A stretch of DNA of 5,853 bases. Origin: DASUZB01 sp035535495 (GTDB lineage: Bacteria > Actinomycetota > CALGFH01). Shown piece by piece: positions 1 through 5,853 of this stretch. The stretch spans positions 1-5,853 of the forward strand of contig DATLQA010000065.1 of NCBI GenBank assembly GCA_035535495.1. Direction: 5' to 3'. Position 1 is the stretch's first letter. Each line of letters opens with the position of its first letter. The notes under the pieces were generated by a model, which was given only the letters and a program-made list of their open reading frames with translations, was not told where the DNA came from and searched no databases. The position numbers and the translations under genes were made by a program.

Positions 1-113
1 ATCGGCGTGCAGCAGGTGAAGACCACGCGGACCAGGCGCCGCTTGAGGACCCGCAACGCCTCGCGCTTGGACTTCCCCGCCGCCTGCAGCGCGTCAGGGG
101 CGGACGACTCCGG
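1..113 (-). pseudogene. C-terminal relic of an IS110-family transposase, continuing off the left edge
   Basis: Read on the minus strand, bases 113 to 3 give a peptide containing GKSKREALRVLKRRL followed by VRVVF. This resembles the basic tail that follows the Transposase_20 domain in IS110-family transposases (commonly GKSKREALRCLKR-type, then a VVY/VVF segment). The resemblance is judged from memory, not from a search. The frame stays open up to 197 and is closed by an in-frame TAG at 200-198. It has no ATG, GTG or TTG before the motif, and the residues upstream of it look random. The roughly 350 N-terminal residues, with the DEDD catalytic domain, are therefore absent, and the histidine kinase gene occupies that position. 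The stop codon lies beyond the window edge. The opposite strand of this stretch has an open frame ending at TGA 127-129, but it resembles nothing I know. Confidence 0.5.
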
Positions 114-225
114 CCCCGCGGCGGCATGAGGGACCGGGCACCTGCGAGTGGCTACTCCGGCCGCTGCCGCTGGTACTACCGGGCGCGGTAGGCGACGCTA
201 CTCCCCGGAGAGGATTGTCGAGCCT

Positions 226-1575
226 GTGACCGCGGCCTACCGTGCTCGCGTGGCCACTACCGACCGCACCGCCATCGCGCGCCCCGGCCTCGGCGACCGG
301 GAGCCCGGGCGCGCCCGGCCCGGCGGCCGCCGGGCCGAGTGGTGGCGAGGCTGGTTCGCGCCGGCCCAGGGGCTGCGGCCCCGGCCGCTGGACGTGCTTG
401 TCGCCTTGGTGATCGCCTTCGTCCAGGTCGTCGGGACGATCGGCTACAGCCAGGACGAGCCGGCCAGCCGTTGGGCGTTCGACGCCGTTGCCTGCATTCC
501 TCTCGTCGCCGGTCCGGTGGCGTTGCTGTTCCGCCGGCGCTGGCCCGAGGCCACGCTGGTGGTCACCTTCGCTGCCGCCGCCGGCTATGCCGCCAGCGGC
601 TACCCCCGCGGGCCGGCCGGGTTCCCCGCCTTCGGGTTCGCGGTGGCGAGCGCCATCATGATGGGCCGGAGCTCCTTTGCATGGCGCGTGCTAGTGGTCG
701 CCTACGCCGCCTTCAGCTGGCTGCCATCCCTGCTACCCGACGAGGTGGAAAAGGCCCGCGGCCTCGCCGGCGCGGCCACCAACCTCGTCTGGTTGCCGCT
801 GGTCGGCGCCGCCAGCGAGATCGCGCGTATCCGCCTCGAGCGGCGTGCCGAGCGGGCCCATGTGGCGCGGGAGGAGGCCCGTCGTCGCGCGAGCGAGGAG
901 CGCCTGCTCATCGCCCGGGAGCTGCACGACGTGCTGGCCCACAACATCTCGCTCATCAACGTGCAGTCGGGGGTGGCTCTGCACCTGCTGGACGGGCGGC
1001 CCGAGCAGGTCCGCCCCGCCCTCGAGGCCATCAACGAGGCGAGCGAGGAGGCGCTCGAGGAGCTGCACTCGGTGCTGGAGGTGCTGAGCCGCGGCCTTGG
1101 CGACGACGGGGCGCGCGGCGAGTCCGGGGCGTGGGCTCCCCAGGTCCCCACGGCCGGCCTGCGCGACCTGGACGGCCTGGTGCGACGGACGCGGGCGGCC
1201 GGCCTCGACGTCTACTTGGCCGTCGAGGGCGAGGCCCGGCCGGTGCCCGCCGGGGTCGACCTGGCGGCATTGCGGATCGTGCAGGAGGCGCTCACTAACG
1301 TCGTCCGCCACGCCGGCGGCGGCGCCCGGGCCACGGTCCGCCTGGTGTACGCACCCGCCGAGCTGGTCGTGCAGGTCGACGACGACGGCCGGGGCGCCGA
1401 CCCGGCGGTGGGCGGGTCGGGCGGCTCGAGGACGGCGGGCAAGGGCGTGGGCCGTGGCCTCGCCGGGATGCGGGAGCGGGTCAACGCTCTGGGCGGCACG
1501 TTCGCAGCCGGCCCCCGCCCCGGTCGGGGTTTCCGCGTCCGGGCACAGTTCCCATTGCAGGATGGGGCGCGATGA
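226..1575 (+). CDS. Membrane sensor histidine kinase, HisKA_3 (NarL/DesK-type) class
   Basis: Autophosphorylating kinase that passes phosphate to the regulator encoded next. Numbering is from GTG 226 (449 residues). An Arg/Pro-rich N-terminus is followed by six likely helices near 55-74, 83-102, 109-124, 130-146, 152-171 and 181-196, joined by short loops with no extracellular domain. A charged, probably coiled-coil stretch (198-230) leads into the HisKA_3 dimerisation domain. Its motif ELHDVLAHN carries phospho-acceptor His234 and a DxxxH phosphatase-type motif (Asp235, His239). The HATPase_c domain (about 345-444) has the N box with Asn358, the G1 box DDDGRG at 385-390 and the G2 box near 405-414 leading into GLAGMRERV. 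GTG 148 is an in-frame alternative adding 26 residues. I prefer 226 because 10 of those 26 codons end in A or T, against 3 of the next 34, and because GGAGAGG (207-213) precedes it, though 12 bases away. GTG 250 is also possible. The function is secure; the start is not. Confidence 0.93.
   Translation: MTAAYRARVATTDRTAIARPGLGDREPGRARPGGRRAEWWRGWFAPAQGLRPRPLDVLVALVIAFVQVVGTIGYSQDEPASRWAFDAVACIPLVAGPVALLFRRRWPEATLVVTFAAAAGYAASGYPRGPAGFPAFGFAVASAIMMGRSSFAWRVLVVAYAAFSWLPSLLPDEVEKARGLAGAATNLVWLPLVGAASEIARIRLERRAERAHVAREEARRRASEERLLIARELHDVLAHNISLINVQSGVALHLLDGRPEQVRPALEAINEASEEALEELHSVLEVLSRGLGDDGARGESGAWAPQVPTAGLRDLDGLVRRTRAAGLDVYLAVEGEARPVPAGVDLAALRIVQEALTNVVRHAGGGARATVRLVYAPAELVVQVDDDGRGADPAVGGSGGSRTAGKGVGRGLAGMRERVNALGGTFAAGPRPGRGFRVRAQFPLQDGAR
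1559..1562 (+). promoter_or_regulatory. Ribosome binding site of the response regulator
   Basis: AGGA lies nine bases before ATG 1572, inside the last codons of the kinase gene. Together with the ATGA stop/start overlap it indicates translational coupling of kinase and regulator, and supports 1572 as the start. Confidence 0.55.
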
Positions 1576-2234
1576 TCCGGGTGCTGCTCGCCGATGACCA
1601 GCACCTGGTGCGGGCGGGCTTCCGGGCGCTGCTCGACGCCCAGGACGACATCGCGGTGGTCGGCGAGGCCGGTGACGGCGAGGAGGCGGTGCAGCTCGCC
1701 CGGCGTCATCGGCCCGACATCGTGCTCATGGACATCCGCATGCCGGGCACCGACGGGCTGACCGCCACCCGCTCGATCGCCGCCGACGACGGGCTGGCCG
1801 AGGTGCGCATCGTCATCCTCACCACCTTCGAGCTCGACGAGTACGTGTTCGAGGCCATCCGCGCCGGCGCCAGCGGCTTCATCGTCAAGCACACCAAGCC
1901 GGCCGAGCTGCTGCGGGCGGTGCGGGCCGTCGCCGCGGGCGACGCCCTGCTGTCGCCGAGCGTGACCCGGCGGCTCATCCGCGAGTTTGCGGCCAGGACG
2001 CGGGACGCTCCCCCGCTGCCGGCGCTCGATGCCCTCACGGAGCGGGAGCGGGAGGTCATGGGGCTGGTCGCCGAAGGGCTGACCAACCACGAGATTGCCG
2101 AACGGCTGGTCGTGAGCCCGCTCACGGCCAAGACGCACGTGAGCCGGGCCATGGTGAAGCTCGGCGCCCGCGACCGGATTCAGCTCGTGGTCTTCGCCTA
2201 CGAGTCGGGCCTGGTGCGGCCCGGCTGGACGTAA
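1572..2234 (+). CDS. Response regulator, NarL/FixJ family (receiver plus LuxR-type HTH)
   Basis: Cytoplasmic DNA-binding transcription regulator, the partner of the kinase before it. At 220 residues it has the usual family length. The receiver domain (about 2-118) has the acidic pair Asp8/Asp9, phospho-acceptor Asp54 in VLMDIRMPG, Thr84/Thr85 in VILTTF and the conserved Lys106 in GFIVKHTKP, so every residue needed for phosphotransfer is present. A linker of about 30 residues leads to the LuxR-type helix-turn-helix (about 154-210), with LTEREREVMGLVAEGLTN, the recognition-helix region SPLTAKTHVSRAMVKL, and ARDRIQLVVFAYESGLV. Its ATG shares ATGA with the kinase stop, so the two are co-translated. 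By family precedent the phosphorylated dimer would bind the promoter of the adjacent transporter genes, and possibly its own; that target is inferred from position. No binding site could be recognised. Confidence 0.95.
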   Translation: MIRVLLADDQHLVRAGFRALLDAQDDIAVVGEAGDGEEAVQLARRHRPDIVLMDIRMPGTDGLTATRSIAADDGLAEVRIVILTTFELDEYVFEAIRAGASGFIVKHTKPAELLRAVRAVAAGDALLSPSVTRRLIREFAARTRDAPPLPALDALTEREREVMGLVAEGLTNHEIAERLVVSPLTAKTHVSRAMVKLGARDRIQLVVFAYESGLVRPGWT

Positions 2235-2322
2235 GCGCGCGACGGGAACGTCGGTGCGGGAGCAGGAGCGAAGCCTTCCCCGGGAGGACGACGACGCGGC
2301 CGCCCGGCGGGACGATGCGGGC
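2235..2322 (+). other. 88-base gap between regulator and transporter genes; possible promoter or operator
   Basis: This is the only sizeable gap inside the gene block, and so the natural place for a promoter driving the transporter under control of the regulator. It holds a small inverted repeat, GACG-ggaa-CGTC at 2241-2252, and a near-palindrome around CTTCCCCGGGAGG (2275-2287). No convincing -35/-10 pair or intrinsic terminator is visible. If the ATPase starts at GTG 2254, only 19 bases remain non-coding, and read-through from the regulator becomes the simpler view. Confidence 0.3.
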
Positions 2323-3072
2323 ATGTCGACTTCAACGCAGACCACCACCACCGCCGCGGCCCGGGCCGTCGAGGCCACCAAGGTCTACGGCTCGGGCGAA
2401 ACGGCCGTCGTCGCCCTCGACAAGGTGACGCTGGACCTGCCCACGGGCCGGTTCACCGCCATCATGGGCCCCTCCGGCTCGGGCAAGTCGACCCTCCTGC
2501 ACTGCCTGGCCGGGCTCGACAGCCTTACCGAGGGACGGGTGTTCGTCGGCGACGTCGAGCTCGGCGCGCTGTCCGACAAGGAGCTCACGCTGCTGCGGCG
2601 CACCCGGATCGGCTTCGTGTTCCAGGCCTTCAACCTGGTGCCGACGCTGACGGCCGGGGAGAACATCACCTTGTCCCTCACCCTCGCCGGCCGCAAGCCC
2701 GACCCGGAGTGGATTGACGAGGTGATCGCCACCGTCGGCCTCGGCGACCGGCTCGGCCACCGACCCTCCGAGCTGTCCGGCGGCCAGCAGCAGCGGGTGG
2801 CCACGGCCCGGGCGCTGGTCAGCCGGCCGGCGATCGTCTTCGCCGATGAGCCCACCGGCAACCTCGACTCGCGGTCGGGCGCCGAGCTCCTCGAGTTCCT
2901 GCGGCGGGCCGTCGACGAGATCGGACAGACCATCGTGATGGTCACCCACGACCCCGGGGCGGCCGCCCACGCGGACGCCGTCGTGTTCCTGGCCGACGGC
3001 CGCATCGTCGACCACATGGTCGACCCCACCGCCGACCGGGTGCTCGAGACCATCAAGCGGCTCGGGAGCTGA
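2323..3072 (+). CDS. ABC transporter ATP-binding protein, MacB/LolD class
   Basis: Cytoplasmic ATPase that should dimerise and drive the FtsX-type permease encoded two bases downstream. Numbering is from ATG 2323 (249 residues). The protein has an A-loop region near VYGSG (21-25), Walker A GPSGSGKST (49-57), Q-loop Gln101 in GFVFQAFNLVP, signature LSGGQQQR (151-158), Walker B IVFADEP (171-177) with Asp175 and catalytic Glu176, D-loop GNLDSRSG and the H-switch His209 in MVTHD. All catalytic elements are intact. The Q-loop and signature surroundings (FVFQAFNLVPTLTAGEN, LSGGQQQRVATARAL) are typical of the MacB/LolD/FtsE group. GTG 2254 is an in-frame alternative adding 23 charged residues. I prefer ATG 2323 because the length then matches the family and because homologues commonly open with a short Thr/Ala-rich stretch. 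Neither start has a strong ribosome binding site. The substrate cannot be deduced. Confidence 0.93.
   Translation: MSTSTQTTTTAAARAVEATKVYGSGETAVVALDKVTLDLPTGRFTAIMGPSGSGKSTLLHCLAGLDSLTEGRVFVGDVELGALSDKELTLLRRTRIGFVFQAFNLVPTLTAGENITLSLTLAGRKPDPEWIDEVIATVGLGDRLGHRPSELSGGQQQRVATARALVSRPAIVFADEPTGNLDSRSGAELLEFLRRAVDEIGQTIVMVTHDPGAAAHADAVVFLADGRIVDHMVDPTADRVLETIKRLGS
3064..3068 (+). promoter_or_regulatory. Ribosome binding site of the permease, inside the ATPase gene
   Basis: GGGAG sits six bases before ATG 3075, within the last codons of the ATPase gene, whose TGA (3070-3072) is two bases from that ATG. The spacing is good, supports 3075 as the start and implies coupled synthesis of ATPase and permease. 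Confidence 0.6.
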
Positions 3073-3074
3073 CC

Positions 3075-5603
3075 ATGTGGCGCATCACCCTCAAGTCCAT
3101 CGCCGGGCACAAGCGGCGCCTGCTCGCCACCGGCTTGGCCGTGCTGCTGGGCGTGGCGTTCCTTGCGGGCACCCTCGTGCTCTACCACACGCTGATCAAC
3201 GGCTTCTCGGACGTCATCGCCGAGGCCAATAAGGGTACCGACGCGCTGGTGCGCTCGAGCCTCGAGCTCGGCCAGGAGGAGCGCACCGAGCGTGGCCTCA
3301 TCGACCGCTCGCTGGCCGACACCATCGCCACGGTCGACGGCGTCGCCGCCGTGGCCCCCCGCATCGAGAGCTCCGGTCGCATTGTCGGCGCCGACGGCGA
3401 CCCCATCGGCGGGGGCGCGCCCACCATCGCCGGCAACTGGGTCACCGACGCTCGGCTCAACCCCTACGACCTGGCCGAGGGCCGCGCACCCGCCGCGCCG
3501 GGCGAGGTCGTCATCGACAAGGCGGCGACCGAGGACGGCCAGCTGACGGTCGGCGAGACCACCGTGGTGCGGTCGCCCGACCGGGTCGAGGTGAGGATCG
3601 TCGGCCTGGCCACCTTCGGCGGCGCCGACAGCCAGGGGTCGGCCACCTATGCCGGCTTCACCACCGAGTTCGCGGACCAGGTGCTCACGCCCGAGCCCGG
3701 TAAGGCGACGAGCATCGCGGTGGCGGCCGAGCCGGGCGTGAGCCAGGCCGAGCTGGTCCGCCGCCTCGACGCCGTGCTCCCCGACGGTGTCGAGGCGCTG
3801 ACCGGTGCCGAGCTGACTCGCGAGATGGAAGAGGAGACCCAGGTGGAGGACCATGAGGCCTTCCAGCAAGCCCTGATCCTGTTCGCGAGCGTCGCCCTCG
3901 TCGTGGCGACGTTCACCATCTACAACACCTTCTCGATCCTGGTGGCCCAGCGCTCCCGCGAGTCGGCGCTCCTGCGGGCGCTCGGCGCCTCGCGGGGCCA
4001 GGTGCTGGGTTCGGTCACCGGCGAGGCGCTGGCCGTGGGCCTGCTGGCCTCGGTGGGCGGCATCGCCGCCGGCATGGGCCTGGCGTTGGGCCTGCTCGCC
4101 CTCATGGACGCCATCGGCCTGACCCCTCCGGCCTCCCCGCTGGTCCTCGACGCCAGCACGGTCGCGATCGCCCTCGCCGTCGGCGTAGTCGTCACCCTGG
4201 TGGCGAGCCTGGCTCCGGCGGTCCGGGCCTCCCGCGTCGCCCCGCTGGCCGCGCTGCGTGACGTCGCCGTCGACCGGTCCGCGACCTCGCGGCGACGGGC
4301 CGTCGCCGGTGCCGTCGTCATCGGGGCGGGCATCGCCCTGACCATCGTCGGCGCCACCGGCGAGGCGCTGGCGACCACTGGACTGGGCGCGCTGGCGACC
4401 CTGATCGGTGTCGTGGCGCTAGGACCTGTCGTGACCCGTCCCGCCGCCGCCGTGCTCGGCGCCCCGCAGGCGACGTGGCGCGGCATGAGCGGGGTGCTGG
4501 CCCGGCGCAACGCCATGCGCAACCCGCGGCGCACCGCCAGCACCGCCGCCGCGCTGCTGATCGGCGTGGCCGTCGTGTCGCTGTTCGCCGTCGTCGGCGC
4601 GTCGCTCAAGCAGTCGATCGACGACGCGGTCGACCAGCAGTTCGCCGGCGACCTGGTGATCATCGGCGAAGGCGCAGGTGGCCTCAGCACCGACCTGGCC
4701 CCCGCGGTCGCCGAGCTGCCCGAGGTCACGGCGGCCTCGCCCCAAGGCGGCGGACCCGTCCGGATCAACGGTGAGAGCACGCTTGTTCCCACCTTCGACC
4801 CGGCCACCATCGAGTTGGTCGAGCACCTCGACGTGCGGCAGGGATCGCTACGGGACCTCCGCTCCGACCAGGTGGCCATCTCGGCCGACTATGCCGAGCA
4901 GCACGGGCTGGCGCTCGGCGACCCGGTGACCGTCGGCTACCCCGACGGCGTGACCGAACGGCCGACGGTCGGGGCGATCTACGCGGAGGACAACCTGAGC
5001 GAGGGTGGCGGGATCAAGCTGCACCGCGACGCGTATCTGCCCCACACGTCCCGTCCCGCCGACGTCAACATGCTGATCGCCCTGGCCGACGGCGTGCCCG
5101 TCGCCGAGGGCGAAGCGGCCGTGCAGCGGGTGGCCGACCGGTTCGGCGCCCCCGACGTGCAGACCAACCAGGAGTTCACCGAGTCGATCGCCGGCGAGAT
5201 CAACCTGTACCTCACTGTCGTCTACCTGCTGCTGATCCTCGCGATCGTGATCGCCGTCATGGGCATCGCCAACACACTGTCGCTGTCGATCCACGAACGC
5301 ACCCGCGAGCTCGGCCTGCTCCGGGCCGTGGGCCAGACCCGGCGCCAGACCCGGACAATGGTCCGCGGCGAGGCCCTCACCGTGGGCCTGTTCGGCACCG
5401 TCGGCGGCCTGGGCTTGGGCCTGTTCCTCGGCTGGGCGCTGGTGTCGGCACTGGCCAGCGAAGGCTTCGGCTCGTTCGCCGTCCCGAAGCTGTCACTCGC
5501 CGTGGTGCTCGCGCTCGGTGCCCTGGTCGGGGTGCTGGCCGCCGCCCGCCCCGCCCACCGAGCCGCCCGCATGAACGTGCTGTCCGCCATCGCCACCGAG
5601 TGA
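3075..5603 (+). CDS. ABC transporter permease with duplicated FtsX domains (ten-helix MacB-like type)
   Basis: Integral membrane partner of the preceding ATPase, 842 residues. Likely helices are near 15-38, 265-290, 317-345, 362-383, 411-427, 433-455, 490-513, 711-738, 764-795 and 806-825. Two large external domains of MacB periplasmic-core type lie at about 39-264 and 514-710. Each is followed by a three-helix FtsX domain, marked by cytoplasmic motifs RSRESALLRALGASRGQV (293-310) and RTRELGLLRAVGQTRRQT (742-759). The protein is thus an internal duplication. The N-terminal KSIAGHKRRLLATGLAVLLG is echoed before helix 7 by RRNAMRNPRRTASTAAALLIG, with two extra helices between the halves. This differs from MacB, which has one such unit and a fused ATPase. 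It presumably converts ATP-driven movement inside into motion of the external domains, for export or lipid/lipoprotein handling. No adaptor is encoded in the window and the substrate is unknown. The protein appears intact, with no frameshift. Confidence 0.93.
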   Translation: MWRITLKSIAGHKRRLLATGLAVLLGVAFLAGTLVLYHTLINGFSDVIAEANKGTDALVRSSLELGQEERTERGLIDRSLADTIATVDGVAAVAPRIESSGRIVGADGDPIGGGAPTIAGNWVTDARLNPYDLAEGRAPAAPGEVVIDKAATEDGQLTVGETTVVRSPDRVEVRIVGLATFGGADSQGSATYAGFTTEFADQVLTPEPGKATSIAVAAEPGVSQAELVRRLDAVLPDGVEALTGAELTREMEEETQVEDHEAFQQALILFASVALVVATFTIYNTFSILVAQRSRESALLRALGASRGQVLGSVTGEALAVGLLASVGGIAAGMGLALGLLALMDAIGLTPPASPLVLDASTVAIALAVGVVVTLVASLAPAVRASRVAPLAALRDVAVDRSATSRRRAVAGAVVIGAGIALTIVGATGEALATTGLGALATLIGVVALGPVVTRPAAAVLGAPQATWRGMSGVLARRNAMRNPRRTASTAAALLIGVAVVSLFAVVGASLKQSIDDAVDQQFAGDLVIIGEGAGGLSTDLAPAVAELPEVTAASPQGGGPVRINGESTLVPTFDPATIELVEHLDVRQGSLRDLRSDQVAISADYAEQHGLALGDPVTVGYPDGVTERPTVGAIYAEDNLSEGGGIKLHRDAYLPHTSRPADVNMLIALADGVPVAEGEAAVQRVADRFGAPDVQTNQEFTESIAGEINLYLTVVYLLLILAIVIAVMGIANTLSLSIHERTRELGLLRAVGQTRRQTRTMVRGEALTVGLFGTVGGLGLGLFLGWALVSALASEGFGSFAVPKLSLAVVLALGALVGVLAAARPAHRAARMNVLSAIATE

Positions 5604-5714
5604 TTATCGCAACCAAGCTGCCAGCGCCCCTCCATCGCCCCGAGGACACCAGCGCGCCCGCCGGCCAGCTGCTTGTAGCTGCGCCGAGCCGACAATCGGG
5701 TCGGGGTTAGGGCA

Positions 5715-5734
5715 TGTCATTCTGCTTGTCATTC
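5715..5734. repeat. Two direct copies of TGTCATTC, 12 bases apart
   Basis: TGTCATTC occurs at 5715-5722 and again, identical, at 5727-5734, a spacing close to one helical turn. This could be a tandem binding site for a dimeric protein. It could also be the start of an insertion sequence whose end begins with TG and carries repeated transposase sites, as in the IS21 family. The sequence itself shows only the repeat. Confidence 0.5.
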
Positions 5735-5763
5735 CACCTGGCATCACTCAGCCCGACAGCAGC

Positions 5764-5832
5764 GCACTGGCTGGACGACCCACCCGACCTGAGCTGCAAG
5801 GACAGCACCCGCCAGCACTCCGTGGACGATCC
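5764..5832. repeat. Imperfect 18-base direct repeat, two copies 51 bases apart
   Basis: GCACTGGCTGGACGACCC (5764-5781) and GCACTCCGTGGACGATCC (5815-5832) agree at 14 of 18 positions by hand alignment. GACAGCA also occurs twice in the area (5755-5761 and 5801-5807). Such repeats could be protein binding sites near the end of a mobile element, but in a GC-rich genome a match of this size may be chance. Confidence 0.3.
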
Positions 5833-5853
5833 GCTCTTGTCTTGTAAACAGCA

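Larger units (their letters stand above)
5604..5853. other. 3' flank with no supported gene
   Basis: No frame here looks like a known protein. The final 153 bases are about 60 percent GC by hand count, clearly below the coding block. A + frame from ATG 5714 and a minus frame from the right edge to a TAA at 5709-5707 both stay open, but their peptides are rich in Ser and Cys and resemble nothing I recognise. There is no clear intrinsic terminator for the operon: CCGA-CAA-TCGG (5689-5699) and CAGCT-gcttgt-AGCTG (5666-5681) are short hairpins without a following T run. Direct repeats in the right part are listed separately. Confidence 0.5.

Noticed and set aside
126..191. ATG 126 as a start, with a small frame ending at TAG 189-191
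   Set aside because: Only about 21 codons, out of frame with the kinase and without any recognisable product.
176..191. Inverted repeat CTACC-gggcgc-GGTAG near the kinase start as an operator or hairpin
   Set aside because: A five-base stem in very GC-rich DNA is likely chance, and no other signal supports it.
339..1298. + strand frame of 319 codons inside the kinase gene, starting ATG 339
   Set aside because: The peptide is an Arg/Ala/Gly-rich frame-shifted reading of the kinase, and the correct frame holds all kinase motifs.
1212..2381. Minus-strand open frame of 389 codons opposite the kinase, regulator and ATPase start
   Set aside because: Same reasoning: it is a shadow of the regulator and kinase coding frames with low-complexity composition, and it crosses gene boundaries.
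2385..3869. Minus-strand open frame of 494 codons opposite the ATPase and the permease N-terminus
   Set aside because: It lies antisense to two clearly conserved genes. Its Gly/Arg/Asp/His-rich peptide has no recognisable domain. Long antisense frames are expected where codons end in G or C.
5666..5699. Candidate terminator hairpins after the permease
   Set aside because: The stems are only 4-5 base pairs and no T-rich run follows, so a factor-independent terminator is not supported.
5714..5853. Open + frame from ATG 5714 running off the right edge (about 46 codons)
   Set aside because: There is no good ribosome binding site, the composition is unlike the neighbouring genes, it overlaps the repeats, and the minus strand is also open here. 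It cannot be judged without more sequence.

Overview
The window is very GC-rich, and its codons end overwhelmingly in G or C. The four proteins read like those of Actinomycetota; an acidimicrobial or streptomycete-like host is plausible, but no marker gene here fixes it more closely. All four complete genes are on the + strand, tightly packed from about 226 to 5603, and look like one functional module.

Layout. Bases 1-113, read on the minus strand, carry what looks like the extreme C-terminus of an IS110-family transposase with no start codon, so probably a relic. A membrane histidine kinase of the HisKA_3 (NarL/DesK-type) class follows at 226-1575, with an alternative GTG at 148. Its stop overlaps the ATG of a NarL/LuxR-type response regulator (1572-2234) by ATGA. 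After an 88-base gap comes an ABC ATPase of the MacB/LolD class (2323-3072; alternative GTG 2254). Two bases further on starts an 842-residue, ten-helix duplicated FtsX/MacB-type permease (3075-5603). The last 250 bases (5604-5853) hold no gene I can support. They are lower in GC and contain short direct repeats that could be the edge of another mobile element or an operator region.

How the genes fit together. The kinase has six predicted helices with only short loops and no extracellular sensor domain, so it probably senses its signal in or at the membrane. It would phosphorylate Asp54 of the regulator. The regulator most likely controls transcription of the adjacent ATPase-permease pair, and perhaps its own operon. 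The ATPase and permease would form a mechanotransmission-type ABC system, of the kind used for efflux, lipid or lipoprotein handling, or envelope stress. No MacA-like adaptor or substrate protein is encoded here, and the substrate cannot be read from the sequence.

The module is a recognisable actinobacterial arrangement rather than a clearly new system. The most unusual points are the transposase relic abutting the kinase start, the abrupt change in codon use at that start, and the repeats in the 3' flank.
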